From Paenibacillus sp. FSL W8-0426 (lineage in GTDB: Bacteria; Bacillota; Bacilli; Paenibacillales; Paenibacillaceae), in contig NZ_CP150203.1 of NCBI RefSeq assembly GCF_037969725.1, forward strand, positions 3,302,001 to 3,366,000: a stretch of DNA of 64,000 nucleotides. The letters are read 5' to 3'. Position 1 is the stretch's first letter. Each line of letters starts with the position of its first letter. The notes below the pieces were generated by a model. It was not told the origin of the DNA. It searched no databases and saw only the letters and a list, made by a program, of their open reading frames with translations. Positions 24,441-32,555 of this stretch are shown here, in pieces. The position numbers and the translations under genes are program-made.

Positions 24441-25562
24441 CTAGTCCCGAATATGAATGAACAGATACTGGGTTTCGTCATCCCATCCCAGATCAAAGGG
24501 AGCCTTGTATCGGTCGGCCGTATGCGAGTTAACGAGCGGATAGCCGTGATCGTCAAAGCCGGTGACGATCGAGAAATGATCGACATCGTTGTGCATAACG
24601 TGGGCAATCAAATCACCTGAAACCAGCTCACCGATGGCTCCGTATGGACGCTTGTCTGTTCGCTGTGTAAGATCACCGAAATGCCCCCTGGCGATAACCG
24701 TTCCATACCCGCTGTTTAGAAGAAAATGCTTGAATGAATCGGTTTGCACCCAGGTACGGGTACCTCCATTCGGATAATGATATCTCCATGGTCCCCTCAT
24801 CTTTAAGCCGCCTCCTTCTTCGGGATCACCCAAAGCCTGGGATGCAAAGTTGGTGCAGTCTCCACCCAAATGATTATAATTTTTATATTTCCGGTTATAT
24901 TTTCCTTCGTTTCCGGCTCCCCATGCCAAGCCGGCATACTTATTCGCATAGTCGACTGCACGTTGGCGATTATACTGTTTGCCTGAAGGGATGCTCCGGT
25001 CGGATGGAGAGGGTGGTAACACGCCTGCAGGAATTTTCTTGGGATTTTCCTCCAATGGATCAAGAAACCATTCCTTGGCCACAACCCAGCGGTTGTCTTT
25101 TTTGGTCAGCGTCATTACATGCCAAGTCCCCAGACCAAACCAATTCATCTTGGAAGGAGTATCATGATACGTATATGCGATTTGTTGTGAATGTCCCAAA
25201 GTTAATTTGACCTGGTTGCCCGTAAATTTCATCCTGCCAATCCGAACCTTCGATTGCGCATCGACGACGGCCATGCTGCGGTGGTCGGCCCAAGCATGCA
25301 AATAGGTGGCTCTGATTTTCTGAATGTTGAGGGCGTGCCGTCCAGAACTGGAACCGAGGTCGTAATCCTTCTCCAGATTGACGCTTGTTCCGGCCAGATG
25401 CTTGGAACGCGTGTGAAAAAGATCGTTCAGGAACACTTCTACTTCTTTAGTCTCCATGTCGGATGCATCTTGGGCATTTGCGGACGACGGGAAGTCTGCA
25501 AATGAAAAAGATGTTGAGATCAACAACATGGCAATCCAACCAATGATGTGACGTAACTGCAT
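24441..25562 (-). CDS. Secreted amidase-domain (Amidase_6) protein
   Basis: 373 residues with a signal peptide (residues 1-22, MQLRHIIGWIAMLLISTSFS). The first ~180 residues are an uncharacterised N-terminal region with strands and the phrase WFGLGTWHVMTLTKKDNRWV. The C-terminal ~170 residues are the putative amidase domain: AVDYANKYAGLAWG, then GGDCTNFASQAL with the likely catalytic cysteine, and DHFSIVTGFDDHGYPLVNSH with the histidine. Cleavage of peptide or amide bonds in the cell wall is likely by family. Start ATG with AAGGGAG. It lies 23 bp after the sortase gene, so the two are co-transcribed. Confidence 0.87.
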   Translation of the reverse strand: MQLRHIIGWIAMLLISTSFSFADFPSSANAQDASDMETKEVEVFLNDLFHTRSKHLAGTSVNLEKDYDLGSSSGRHALNIQKIRATYLHAWADHRSMAVVDAQSKVRIGRMKFTGNQVKLTLGHSQQIAYTYHDTPSKMNWFGLGTWHVMTLTKKDNRWVVAKEWFLDPLEENPKKIPAGVLPPSPSDRSIPSGKQYNRQRAVDYANKYAGLAWGAGNEGKYNRKYKNYNHLGGDCTNFASQALGDPEEGGGLKMRGPWRYHYPNGGTRTWVQTDSFKHFLLNSGYGTVIARGHFGDLTQRTDKRPYGAIGELVSGDLIAHVMHNDVDHFSIVTGFDDHGYPLVNSHTADRYKAPFDLGWDDETQYLFIHIRD

Positions 25563-25585
25563 TTGCCTGCTCCCTTTTCCATAAA

Positions 25586-26164
25586 TTATTGGATCAGCCG
25601 CGTATAAACAATCAAGCGCTGTTCATGCTCTTTTTTGGCACGGTTGTATATCCCGGTACAAGTAATCAGGTTTAAACGAAAGTCGGACGTTTCACCAAAA
25701 ATCCGATCCAAGGGAGCTTCATCCGTAAAATAGGATTCAACGGATTCCACTTGATATACCAGAGAACGATTGCTTTCATCAAACAAAAGCACAAAAGCGC
25801 CGGGACCTTTATAATCATCCACATGTCCGGAAATTAACGCATTGCCTGCTTCTCCTGGCAGCACGCCTCCCGCAAAATATCCGGCAATCTCGCTTGATTT
25901 GGGAAAACCGAGCCGGCCGTCTTTTTGAACGTCGACAGGAACGACTGGTGCACTAAGGTTAACCGAGGGGATACACAATCGTACAGGTTTAAGTGCAGAC
26001 CATGATGTAGAATCGATGTTTTCTTGCTCATGATCGGGATCAGGCTTTGCTTGAAATGCTTCATGGTGAGCCTGAAATTGGCCCTGGCTTGTTGACCATA
26101 ACCCAATGCTAGGGCCAAGACAAATCACGAGAAACAGAAACCATAAAAGATATCGTTTTGTCAT
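25586..26164 (-). CDS. Class F-like sortase
   Basis: 192 residues from ATG 26164 (GAGGATGGGA upstream; earlier ATGs lack a site). An N-terminal membrane anchor (YLLWFLFLVICLGPSIGLW) is followed by a Gln/His-rich linker and the sortase barrel. Active-site residues can be placed: His114 in ISGHVDDYKG, Cys169 in LITCTG and Arg183 in QRLIVYTRL. Sortases join sorting-signal proteins to the cell wall, or form pili. No LPXTG-like substrate is encoded in the window. First gene of the sortase-amidase-flippase run, with a frameshifted small secreted-protein gene just upstream. Confidence 0.87.
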   Translation of the reverse strand: MTKRYLLWFLFLVICLGPSIGLWSTSQGQFQAHHEAFQAKPDPDHEQENIDSTSWSALKPVRLCIPSVNLSAPVVPVDVQKDGRLGFPKSSEIAGYFAGGVLPGEAGNALISGHVDDYKGPGAFVLLFDESNRSLVYQVESVESYFTDEAPLDRIFGETSDFRLNLITCTGIYNRAKKEHEQRLIVYTRLIQ

Positions 26165-26230
26165 TGTTCCCATCCTCAATGTTTGAAAGGACAAAGGCAA
26201 AATGGATTCCCTTTGTCCTTTCGTCGGCTG

Positions 26231-26483
26231 TTACTCGCTTACTCCGCCATAACCGGATTTCGGAAGTGCATGTGGCTTAACGCTTTTTGCACGCAGTTTG
26301 TGTTCCTCTTTAACGCTTTTCGAATGCAGCTTATGCTCTCCGCCAGCCGATTTCTGATGCAGCTTGTGTGCTTTTTCGTGCGCTTTTGTTTTCATTTTGT
26401 GCTCTGTCTTGTGCAGTGGCAGCAAACAACATACAAGCAGCAATCGCTGTGATGCTTGATTTTTTTATGGATTTTTCCTCCTC
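26231..26483 (-). pseudogene. Small secreted Lys/His-rich protein, start lost and frameshifted
   Basis: On the minus strand GAGGAGG (26477-26483) is followed by ATA at 26468-26466 where a start is expected. The frame then reads KKSSITAIAACMLFAATA, a clear signal peptide. This frame soon ends, but the next frame gives a repetitive basic tail: EHKMKTKAHEKAHKLHQKS, then GEHKLHSKSVKEEHKLRAKS, ending ALPKSGYGGVSE at a stop in 26231-26233. A one-base shift near 26410 and an ATG-to-ATA change would explain everything. The short HKL[HR]xKS repeats are real coding signals. A shorter product from an internal ATG or TTG is possible. Upstream partner of the sortase gene on the same strand. Confidence 0.5.
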
Positions 26484-26644
26484 GGAATTAGGTTGCGTGT
26501 TTACTGTTGCCTGTTGTGACGGGATTTATTTGATATTTTTTTGCATAACTTCTCAAAAAATTCCAAAGGAGAAGTAGCGCTCATTTCAATAAATCGCTTT
26601 ACAAATCGAAACGGTAAAAGCAGCAAACGGTTAGTGTTACCCAT

Positions 26645-26695
26645 AAAAAATTAGAACCCCCTCCTCCGATAACCATCTTATCGGAGGAGGGGATT
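26645..26695 (-). terminator. Strong terminator closing the five-gene operon
   Basis: Perfect 15-bp stem CCCCTCCTCCGATAA (26658-26672) / TTATCGGAGGAGGGG (26678-26692) with a 5-base loop; the minus-strand continuation ends in TTTTTT (26645-26650). Confidence 0.85.
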
Positions 26696-26715
26696 CTTGA
26701 TACCAAACGGTTTCT

Positions 26716-29700
26716 TTATTGGGATTCTGAGTCAGGTGATTCCCCCAATTTTAATTTCAGCCAGCCTTCTACTGCACGAAATGGAGGTGGAACCAGAAAG
26801 GCATTTCCATTGGATGGATGGAGATTCGAAGTTTCGACCCATGCCCCATCCTCTCCGGGCGTGATAAATTCCCATTCCCGGTTAGGCAGCTGCGTCAGCG
26901 GCATAACATAGCTTTCTCCTCCGGCCAGCAGCGGACCTAAATAAAAGGTCAGATAAAGCCTGTTTAAAGCAGCTTCGATCCGATCCGGCGGAAGGCGGTG
27001 TTCAGCGACAGGCAGCATGCCGCTTATGAGATGTATTGTTGCATAAGGGTCCATAATCAGGGACAAGGCCGTCCCGTCCGTACGGTCGCCAGCGGGAACA
27101 TCGACCCGATGATTATGCCTGAAATAATCGGAGGTGTACCCTGTATCGGCAAAAGCGCTGTTGAACTGCTTATAACCAGTCTGGTCGTCACGAACAAAAA
27201 AGCCGATCATACCATCCCCCGTATGATGGGTTTCGCCAATCCATAACGGCATCTTAAACTGGCTAATGGAGATATCCGGAGGGGAATCCGGGCCCTTGAA
27301 GGTTTCAAAAAATTTATAAGCCGCAGGCGGCCCGGCCTGCACCAGCTTGACATGTGCTTTCACCAATGCCAGCGGTTTTCCGGCATATTGGCTTAAACCG
27401 GTTGAGCCTGTGGACTCGGGCTGATGAATCTCCCACATGGCCGAGTCGACCAGGTCAAGAAACGGGGTGAGCACATCCTCCTTATGTTCACGGCTTCGGC
27501 GCAGAAACTCACTTAAGAAAGCCTTCAAATCCGGATTTATTCCATCAGGTAGTTCTGCAGATCCTCCTCCCGACGGCTCTCTCTCCGGTGTGCCCGGCGA
27601 ATTTCTCCAATGGACCCGATCTCCGTCGTAGGCTGTCACGATCAGGCTTCCAAGCATATAGCCGTCCTCATCGTAAATCAACAAGCTTTGATCCATATAA
27701 TTCGGAATCATCCAGCCGCAAATGGGGGAATCCGGAAGATTAAAGTCGCAGTTTTCCCCGGTGCGACCCTGAATCCAGTTAAAATCCAGCCGGGTGGGCT
27801 GCATAAAGCGCGGAGGAAGCATCATGTACTGTCCAATCGGGAAAGGCAGCATTCTCATATCTTCAGCGATGGCATATTGGCTGCATTGAACCTCCTGGAA
27901 TTGACCGAAGGTATCGATCAATCTGAGTTTATCCAGTTTACACCAACCTCCCCTTAAAGGAGAAAAGAACGTATTGAACAGCGGCTTTTCTACGGCAAAC
28001 TCTCCTAATGCCTCCCTGACCCGCGCTGCCAGTTCCGCACTTCCAATATTAAACACCATGACAGGGAAACGCAGCGCAAGCTGACTCATTAAAAATCGTT
28101 CATTAAAGCCTTCCAGGGTCTGAGAGAGATAGTCCAGCTGGGTCAGGTCCCCAAATTTCTTCGTTTCCTCTGCGCCCAATTGCTTGAGCGTCATCGCATA
28201 AAGCTGCTCCGCGATATGGGGGGTCAAAAAAATGCTGCCCTCGATCACCACAGACTCATGGGTATCCGGTTCCGAATTGTGATATACATAGTCCGTGCCT
28301 TGAAAATTCCAGTGATCCAGCTGCGGATGACTGCTGACAAGTTTTTTGTCCGGATAGTAGAGGGCCCGCCAGCTAAGGATCACAGGATTCCAAGGTTCAC
28401 TCCATACATTTAAAAACAGCGGGTCGGGCAGCTGCTGCCCTTTATCCAATATGCCTTTTTTCGTAATGTCCTCCAGTGCCTGATTAAAGACTTTTAGCAA
28501 ATCGTCATATTCATTTTCCGACAACGGCAAGAGATCCAGCTGCTGCGCAATGACGTTAACCAAGAGATCCGCGCAGTTCGATGTAAACAGTACCGCCTCA
28601 AGCAGCAGTTCAGGATAATTTCCTTTAACCTGCTTCTGGGCAAGCAGCTGATCGGTGTGACAGGATACCGAATAGGCGTTTTCTCTGAATTTAAAGTCAA
28701 TCGTAAAGGAGCGGATCGTCTCTCCAAGCAGTCTGCATTTTAAAAGCTCTCCCTGGGATCCGTTTGAATCAAAGAGATTTCCCCGGCTTGCGCCCGAGAG
28801 AAGAAGAACCGGAGAATTCGGCTCGTAGAACCGATGGTCCGCCGTTTGCTCCAGATCATAGAAGCTGTGAATAGAACCGAGCAGTTGTTGTTCAAGGATC
28901 TTGAGGTGTTCGGCGAGCTGCTCCAAGCCGGACTCCGTAAGGTCCAGCGCCTGGATTTCCTTTGCCAGAGCCTCCTCATATTCCCTCATATTTATTCTTG
29001 CCTGGTCATTTCCTAACGGTTCGACGGTGTAGCCTGTAATGATATATTTGCACCAAAGATCATAGATTAACGATCGTTTGGCATCGGCTTCAAATCGCTG
29101 CTTATAAAGTTCTTCAAGCCCCTGCTGCAAGCTCCTGAACAAACGCTCCTCGTCCGGGGTGAGTTCCGGCAGCTCCTGATGATCACTGTCGCTGTTGCTG
29201 ATTTTGCTCTGAAGTGAATAACTGTTCTGTTCCGCAACGATTTGAAACCGTTTTTTATGGTCCGTATAGTCTGCCTGATAAATCCCGTCCAGGTTCATCA
29301 GTTTATGACTTTGATCATTTAGTAACACCCGCATTAAGCGCTCGTTCGACATATGATTTGCCGCATTTAAAGCGGCAACCGCTTCAACGGATGAATTGCC
29401 AACGGCCAGTTTGGGCATCGGAAGATTGCTGATGAAGTGGCCGTTGTAATCCTGTTCGTCATCCCCCCAATGAAGGCCGGTTACAACTCCGTGCAGCACC
29501 GGATAGGCGGGGTAGGCCAAGCCTTCCGGAGGCTTCCATCCGAACCGGTACCTGCAAATTTCTTCCGATTCGATCAAAGCCGGCTGATTTTGATAATAAC
29601 CCCGTATCACGTAGCTGACTCTGACATCTTTAAGACGATTCCCGAATTTGTCGCCCGCCAATAAATCATCATAAAAGCCGAATACATTGACATGATAAGG

Positions 29701-30261
29701 ATACATGACAGAGAAAGCGGGATTACCGGGCCCAAGCGCGTGAAGGTCTTGAAATCTCTCCAAAGGCTCATTCACGTTCGTGTCGATCGGGAAGGACCGG
29801 CCCAAGATCCGGTATGGGAAATCGGGATCATCAAGCTTGGGAAACGTCAAGCTGTCTTCATTCCAGAAAACCGGGCCTTTTTCTTTTTCCATCGCATCGC
29901 TTTCCACAATCCAGTGTTTGCAGGATACCCGATCGGGTTGCTTTTTCGAGGACCACAGCCGGGAGACGATCCACCGGTTAGGCGCCCTTGGATATTCGGG
30001 CTCAAGCTCTTCGTGGGTTTGATATCCCTGTCTCAGGCCCTCAGGCAAAATCCAGCTCAGATGGATTCCCGGTTTTTCCTGATTCTTTTCACTCATTATC
30101 GGAGCGGGAACCTGATCGCCCAGCGGATCTCTGCCGATTTTGGAGAAATTATCGGTGATATCGGCAAAAACGGTGGGCGACGGAGTTGTTCCGACCATCA
30201 TCGCTTGGACCTTGATTGGAACGCACAATGTTTTATTTTTAGGTAAACGTGGGATTTCCAT
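26716..30261 (-). CDS. Giant protein of unknown function, last gene of the five-gene operon
   Basis: 1181 residues from ATG 30261 (GAGGTG nine bases upstream). No signal peptide, transmembrane helix or known enzyme motif was seen. The N-terminus has a distinctive block GIHLSWILPEGLR (about 65-77) and PRAPNRWIVSRLW (about 91-103). A predicted helical middle (about 370-470) includes ALAKEIQALDLTESGLEQLA. Later blocks are PWNPVILSWRALYYPD, WNFQGTDY, MMLPPRFMQPTRLDFNWIQG, SPICGWMIPNYMDQSLLIYD (about 845) and MDPYATIHLISGMLP (about 1067). From memory these motifs recur in unannotated giant proteins of other bacteria, but I can assign no function. It is 53 bp behind the 286-residue gene and closed by the strong terminator. 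Confidence 0.8.
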   Translation of the reverse strand: MEIPRLPKNKTLCVPIKVQAMMVGTTPSPTVFADITDNFSKIGRDPLGDQVPAPIMSEKNQEKPGIHLSWILPEGLRQGYQTHEELEPEYPRAPNRWIVSRLWSSKKQPDRVSCKHWIVESDAMEKEKGPVFWNEDSLTFPKLDDPDFPYRILGRSFPIDTNVNEPLERFQDLHALGPGNPAFSVMYPYHVNVFGFYDDLLAGDKFGNRLKDVRVSYVIRGYYQNQPALIESEEICRYRFGWKPPEGLAYPAYPVLHGVVTGLHWGDDEQDYNGHFISNLPMPKLAVGNSSVEAVAALNAANHMSNERLMRVLLNDQSHKLMNLDGIYQADYTDHKKRFQIVAEQNSYSLQSKISNSDSDHQELPELTPDEERLFRSLQQGLEELYKQRFEADAKRSLIYDLWCKYIITGYTVEPLGNDQARINMREYEEALAKEIQALDLTESGLEQLAEHLKILEQQLLGSIHSFYDLEQTADHRFYEPNSPVLLLSGASRGNLFDSNGSQGELLKCRLLGETIRSFTIDFKFRENAYSVSCHTDQLLAQKQVKGNYPELLLEAVLFTSNCADLLVNVIAQQLDLLPLSENEYDDLLKVFNQALEDITKKGILDKGQQLPDPLFLNVWSEPWNPVILSWRALYYPDKKLVSSHPQLDHWNFQGTDYVYHNSEPDTHESVVIEGSIFLTPHIAEQLYAMTLKQLGAEETKKFGDLTQLDYLSQTLEGFNERFLMSQLALRFPVMVFNIGSAELAARVREALGEFAVEKPLFNTFFSPLRGGWCKLDKLRLIDTFGQFQEVQCSQYAIAEDMRMLPFPIGQYMMLPPRFMQPTRLDFNWIQGRTGENCDFNLPDSPICGWMIPNYMDQSLLIYDEDGYMLGSLIVTAYDGDRVHWRNSPGTPEREPSGGGSAELPDGINPDLKAFLSEFLRRSREHKEDVLTPFLDLVDSAMWEIHQPESTGSTGLSQYAGKPLALVKAHVKLVQAGPPAAYKFFETFKGPDSPPDISISQFKMPLWIGETHHTGDGMIGFFVRDDQTGYKQFNSAFADTGYTSDYFRHNHRVDVPAGDRTDGTALSLIMDPYATIHLISGMLPVAEHRLPPDRIEAALNRLYLTFYLGPLLAGGESYVMPLTQLPNREWEFITPGEDGAWVETSNLHPSNGNAFLVPPPFRAVEGWLKLKLGESPDSESQ

Positions 30262-30313
30262 TCCCTTACACCTCGCCCTCATTCCATGTTCAACACCGCG
30301 AAAGGTATTCGTT

Positions 30314-31174
30314 TTATTCGTCGGTTCTTATAACTCTTCCGATATATGGAGTTTTAATCATCTGGAGTGCAAACTCGGCGGATGTGATCTCCTTTTGAAA
30401 ATAAGCCTCCATATGCTTTGCCGTTTGATATATATCAATGGTTCGCAAATTCTCGTTCTGCACGACGACTTCAATCGAATCCGATTCAGGGAGCAGCTCG
30501 CCGCTGTCCAAATTTCTCATCCGCTTCATGTACCTGCCGTTGATCTGATTAAACCCGAAAAAAAATCCTTCCGGCGGTTGAGCCATTTCAAGCGTATACG
30601 GGACCCCTTCAAACAAACCGATTAACACATCATCGGACAAAGTTTCAATCCGGAGTGCCCGCAGGGGGGTGCCCTGAGAGGAAAGGGCTCTAAACTCCAG
30701 CCCTCGCCAGCCGGGGACCAAAGGCGAACGAAGGAGAAATCCCCCGATGGCTTGTACTTCATCGTCCAATTCCTTTGCCGTAACGGACTTGTTTTGAAGC
30801 AGGGGACGGACAGCCTTCATTCGTTTGCCGATTTGGGATATGACCGCATCGATTAATTCCTGATCATGGGTCAGATCCAGGGAAGCGTTTCTTCCCAGGC
30901 TGCAAGCTCCGTCAATCAACGCCTGAAGCCAGTTGGGATTCACATAAAACAGACGGATGGAGTCGGAGGGCAGCATCGATTCCGTGGGGATCAGATAATG
31001 AAAAGGCAGGTTCACCAGCAGACCTAATTGGCTCAGCCAGCCGATCAATTCATCGTCCTGATGTTCCAGGCGTACAGGCTGATTTTTCGTGAGCGCAGCA
31101 AGCTCGCCAAACACACGGCGAATATGCGTGCGGACGACCTGAGGCGAATTATCCCAATCCATCCGGGCTTGCAT
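30314..31174 (-). CDS. Unknown 286-residue protein, fourth gene of the operon
   Basis: 286 residues, no signal peptide. The ATG lies inside the end of the previous gene (26-nt overlap, 31149-31174), which implies translational coupling. The most conserved-looking stretch is LPSDSIRLFYVNPNWLQALI followed by DGACSLGRN (about 75-103). Later blocks are LVPGWRGLEFRALS and EGFFFGFNQINGRYMKRMR. An N-terminal amphipathic helix pair precedes. The pattern is of a soluble protein that works next to its neighbours, perhaps as a structural partner or inhibitor of the giant protein; this is inference. I do not recognise a named family. Confidence 0.75.
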   Translation of the reverse strand: MQARMDWDNSPQVVRTHIRRVFGELAALTKNQPVRLEHQDDELIGWLSQLGLLVNLPFHYLIPTESMLPSDSIRLFYVNPNWLQALIDGACSLGRNASLDLTHDQELIDAVISQIGKRMKAVRPLLQNKSVTAKELDDEVQAIGGFLLRSPLVPGWRGLEFRALSSQGTPLRALRIETLSDDVLIGLFEGVPYTLEMAQPPEGFFFGFNQINGRYMKRMRNLDSGELLPESDSIEVVVQNENLRTIDIYQTAKHMEAYFQKEITSAEFALQMIKTPYIGRVIRTDE

Positions 31175-32522
31175 CCGAAATCACCTCATTCAGCAAAGTT
31201 TTGTATCGATCGTTCAACTGTTCCAGCAGGATTTGTTTTCCGCTGGATCCGGGTTGAGGGTCAGTTCCTTCTGGTGACCGGGCTGTTTTGACAAAAGAAT
31301 ATCCGATGGAGCTCTCATCCTTCCAATCATGAACCCGTTTTTCATTGGACGGTGAAGAAAGGTGAAGGCTTAAGAGCCCTTGATAGACCGAAGTCCTGGC
31401 CAGTGTTTCATTGCTCTGGCGCCACGAATACAGCTTTTGGGCAAAAGACTGATCCGCCAGCGCCATCGATTTTCCGATCTGCCATGCGCTGGAATAGCGA
31501 ATATCCATCATTCCTATATCGGGATCATAGGCCAGCAGCTGGTCGGCGAAGCGCGCGCACTTGACTGGGGTCCTCGGATCCTCATAAGGAATCAGCGGAG
31601 ACTGGTACCAGGAAACAACCTGACTTCCGTCCCGTACAACATGATTCATCGGAAAGTACCCGAGCTTGCACAGCTTCTGAATTTGCTCGCTGCTTCCCTG
31701 GTAAGGGGTAGACAGCATGTCGGCATCCAGGGATGCGAATGCCGATCCGAAATCAAAGGCGGCTTTTGCCATGGAGAAGCTCCAGTTTGCCAGCACGATC
31801 ATTCTGGCCGTTTGGACATGTGCCAATGCGTCACGGCGGCTTTGCTGGCTGCTGAGACAGACCTCGTATCCTTCCAAAGATACGAGGCAGGCGGTGTGCC
31901 GAATGGCTTGGCTGTCGTCGCCGGGGGCCAGGCAGAACCGGTTTGAGACGACCGTTGCAAACCAGTCGTCATTGACGGAAGCGTCGGTCACCTTCCGATC
32001 CAGGCTTACGCCTTTTCCGTGAGCCAGCAGCGATAATGCTTCAGGGTAAGGTAATATTTCTGCTAGAAGATTCGCCGGAATATGTACATAGGTGCACGGA
32101 TCTTCCGGCTTCTCATGGTCTTCCAGCGGGAGAGAAGGAACAAAAACGCCGGCTTCCGGCTGCAGCGCGTTTCCCACCGTGCTTTCGTGGAGCTGGATGC
32201 TTTCCGTCTCGTCGAACACAAGGAGGGCGAGCCAGGGCATATGGGACTGGCCCTTCAGCAAAGCCCTTTCCCAGGGAAGGGTTCTGCGGTTCAGCACGAT
32301 ATGGGGAAGACATTCCGCATAGTTGCCCACAGCTTCCCTAGGGGGATAGACGGAGTAGATTTGATCCGGAGACAAGTAAAATCTTTCGGATGAAACCTTG
32401 AAGTCGGTCGTTTCACTAGAGAGCCGGCAGTTGATATTGGTAACCTGCTCAACCTGAACCCGGTAGGTTCCGGCCTTCAGCGGCGGTTCACTTCTTTGCG
32501 CGAAGCGGATGGATTCTCCCAT
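31149..32522 (-). CDS. Unknown 457-residue protein, third gene of the operon
   Basis: 457 residues from ATG 32522 (AAAGGAG eight bases upstream; an ATG ten codons earlier touches the previous stop and lacks a site). No signal peptide or transmembrane helix. The N-terminal part shows TDFKVSSERFYLSPDQIYSV, then YPPREAVGNYAECLPHIVLN, RRTLPWER and PWLALLVFDE, which reads as a compact beta-rich domain. Further on, SWQIGKSMALADQSFAQKLY and WRQSNE suggest a helical end, with a Ser/Pro-rich tail. A family with these proline-rich and LPWER motifs seems familiar from uncharacterised clusters, but I cannot name it. It overlaps the following gene by 26 nt. Confidence 0.75.
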   Translation of the reverse strand: MGESIRFAQRSEPPLKAGTYRVQVEQVTNINCRLSSETTDFKVSSERFYLSPDQIYSVYPPREAVGNYAECLPHIVLNRRTLPWERALLKGQSHMPWLALLVFDETESIQLHESTVGNALQPEAGVFVPSLPLEDHEKPEDPCTYVHIPANLLAEILPYPEALSLLAHGKGVSLDRKVTDASVNDDWFATVVSNRFCLAPGDDSQAIRHTACLVSLEGYEVCLSSQQSRRDALAHVQTARMIVLANWSFSMAKAAFDFGSAFASLDADMLSTPYQGSSEQIQKLCKLGYFPMNHVVRDGSQVVSWYQSPLIPYEDPRTPVKCARFADQLLAYDPDIGMMDIRYSSAWQIGKSMALADQSFAQKLYSWRQSNETLARTSVYQGLLSLHLSSPSNEKRVHDWKDESSIGYSFVKTARSPEGTDPQPGSSGKQILLEQLNDRYKTLLNEVISDASPDGLG

Positions 32523-32555
32523 GGACAGGCTCCTTTCTTTGTTTCTTGGCATGAT

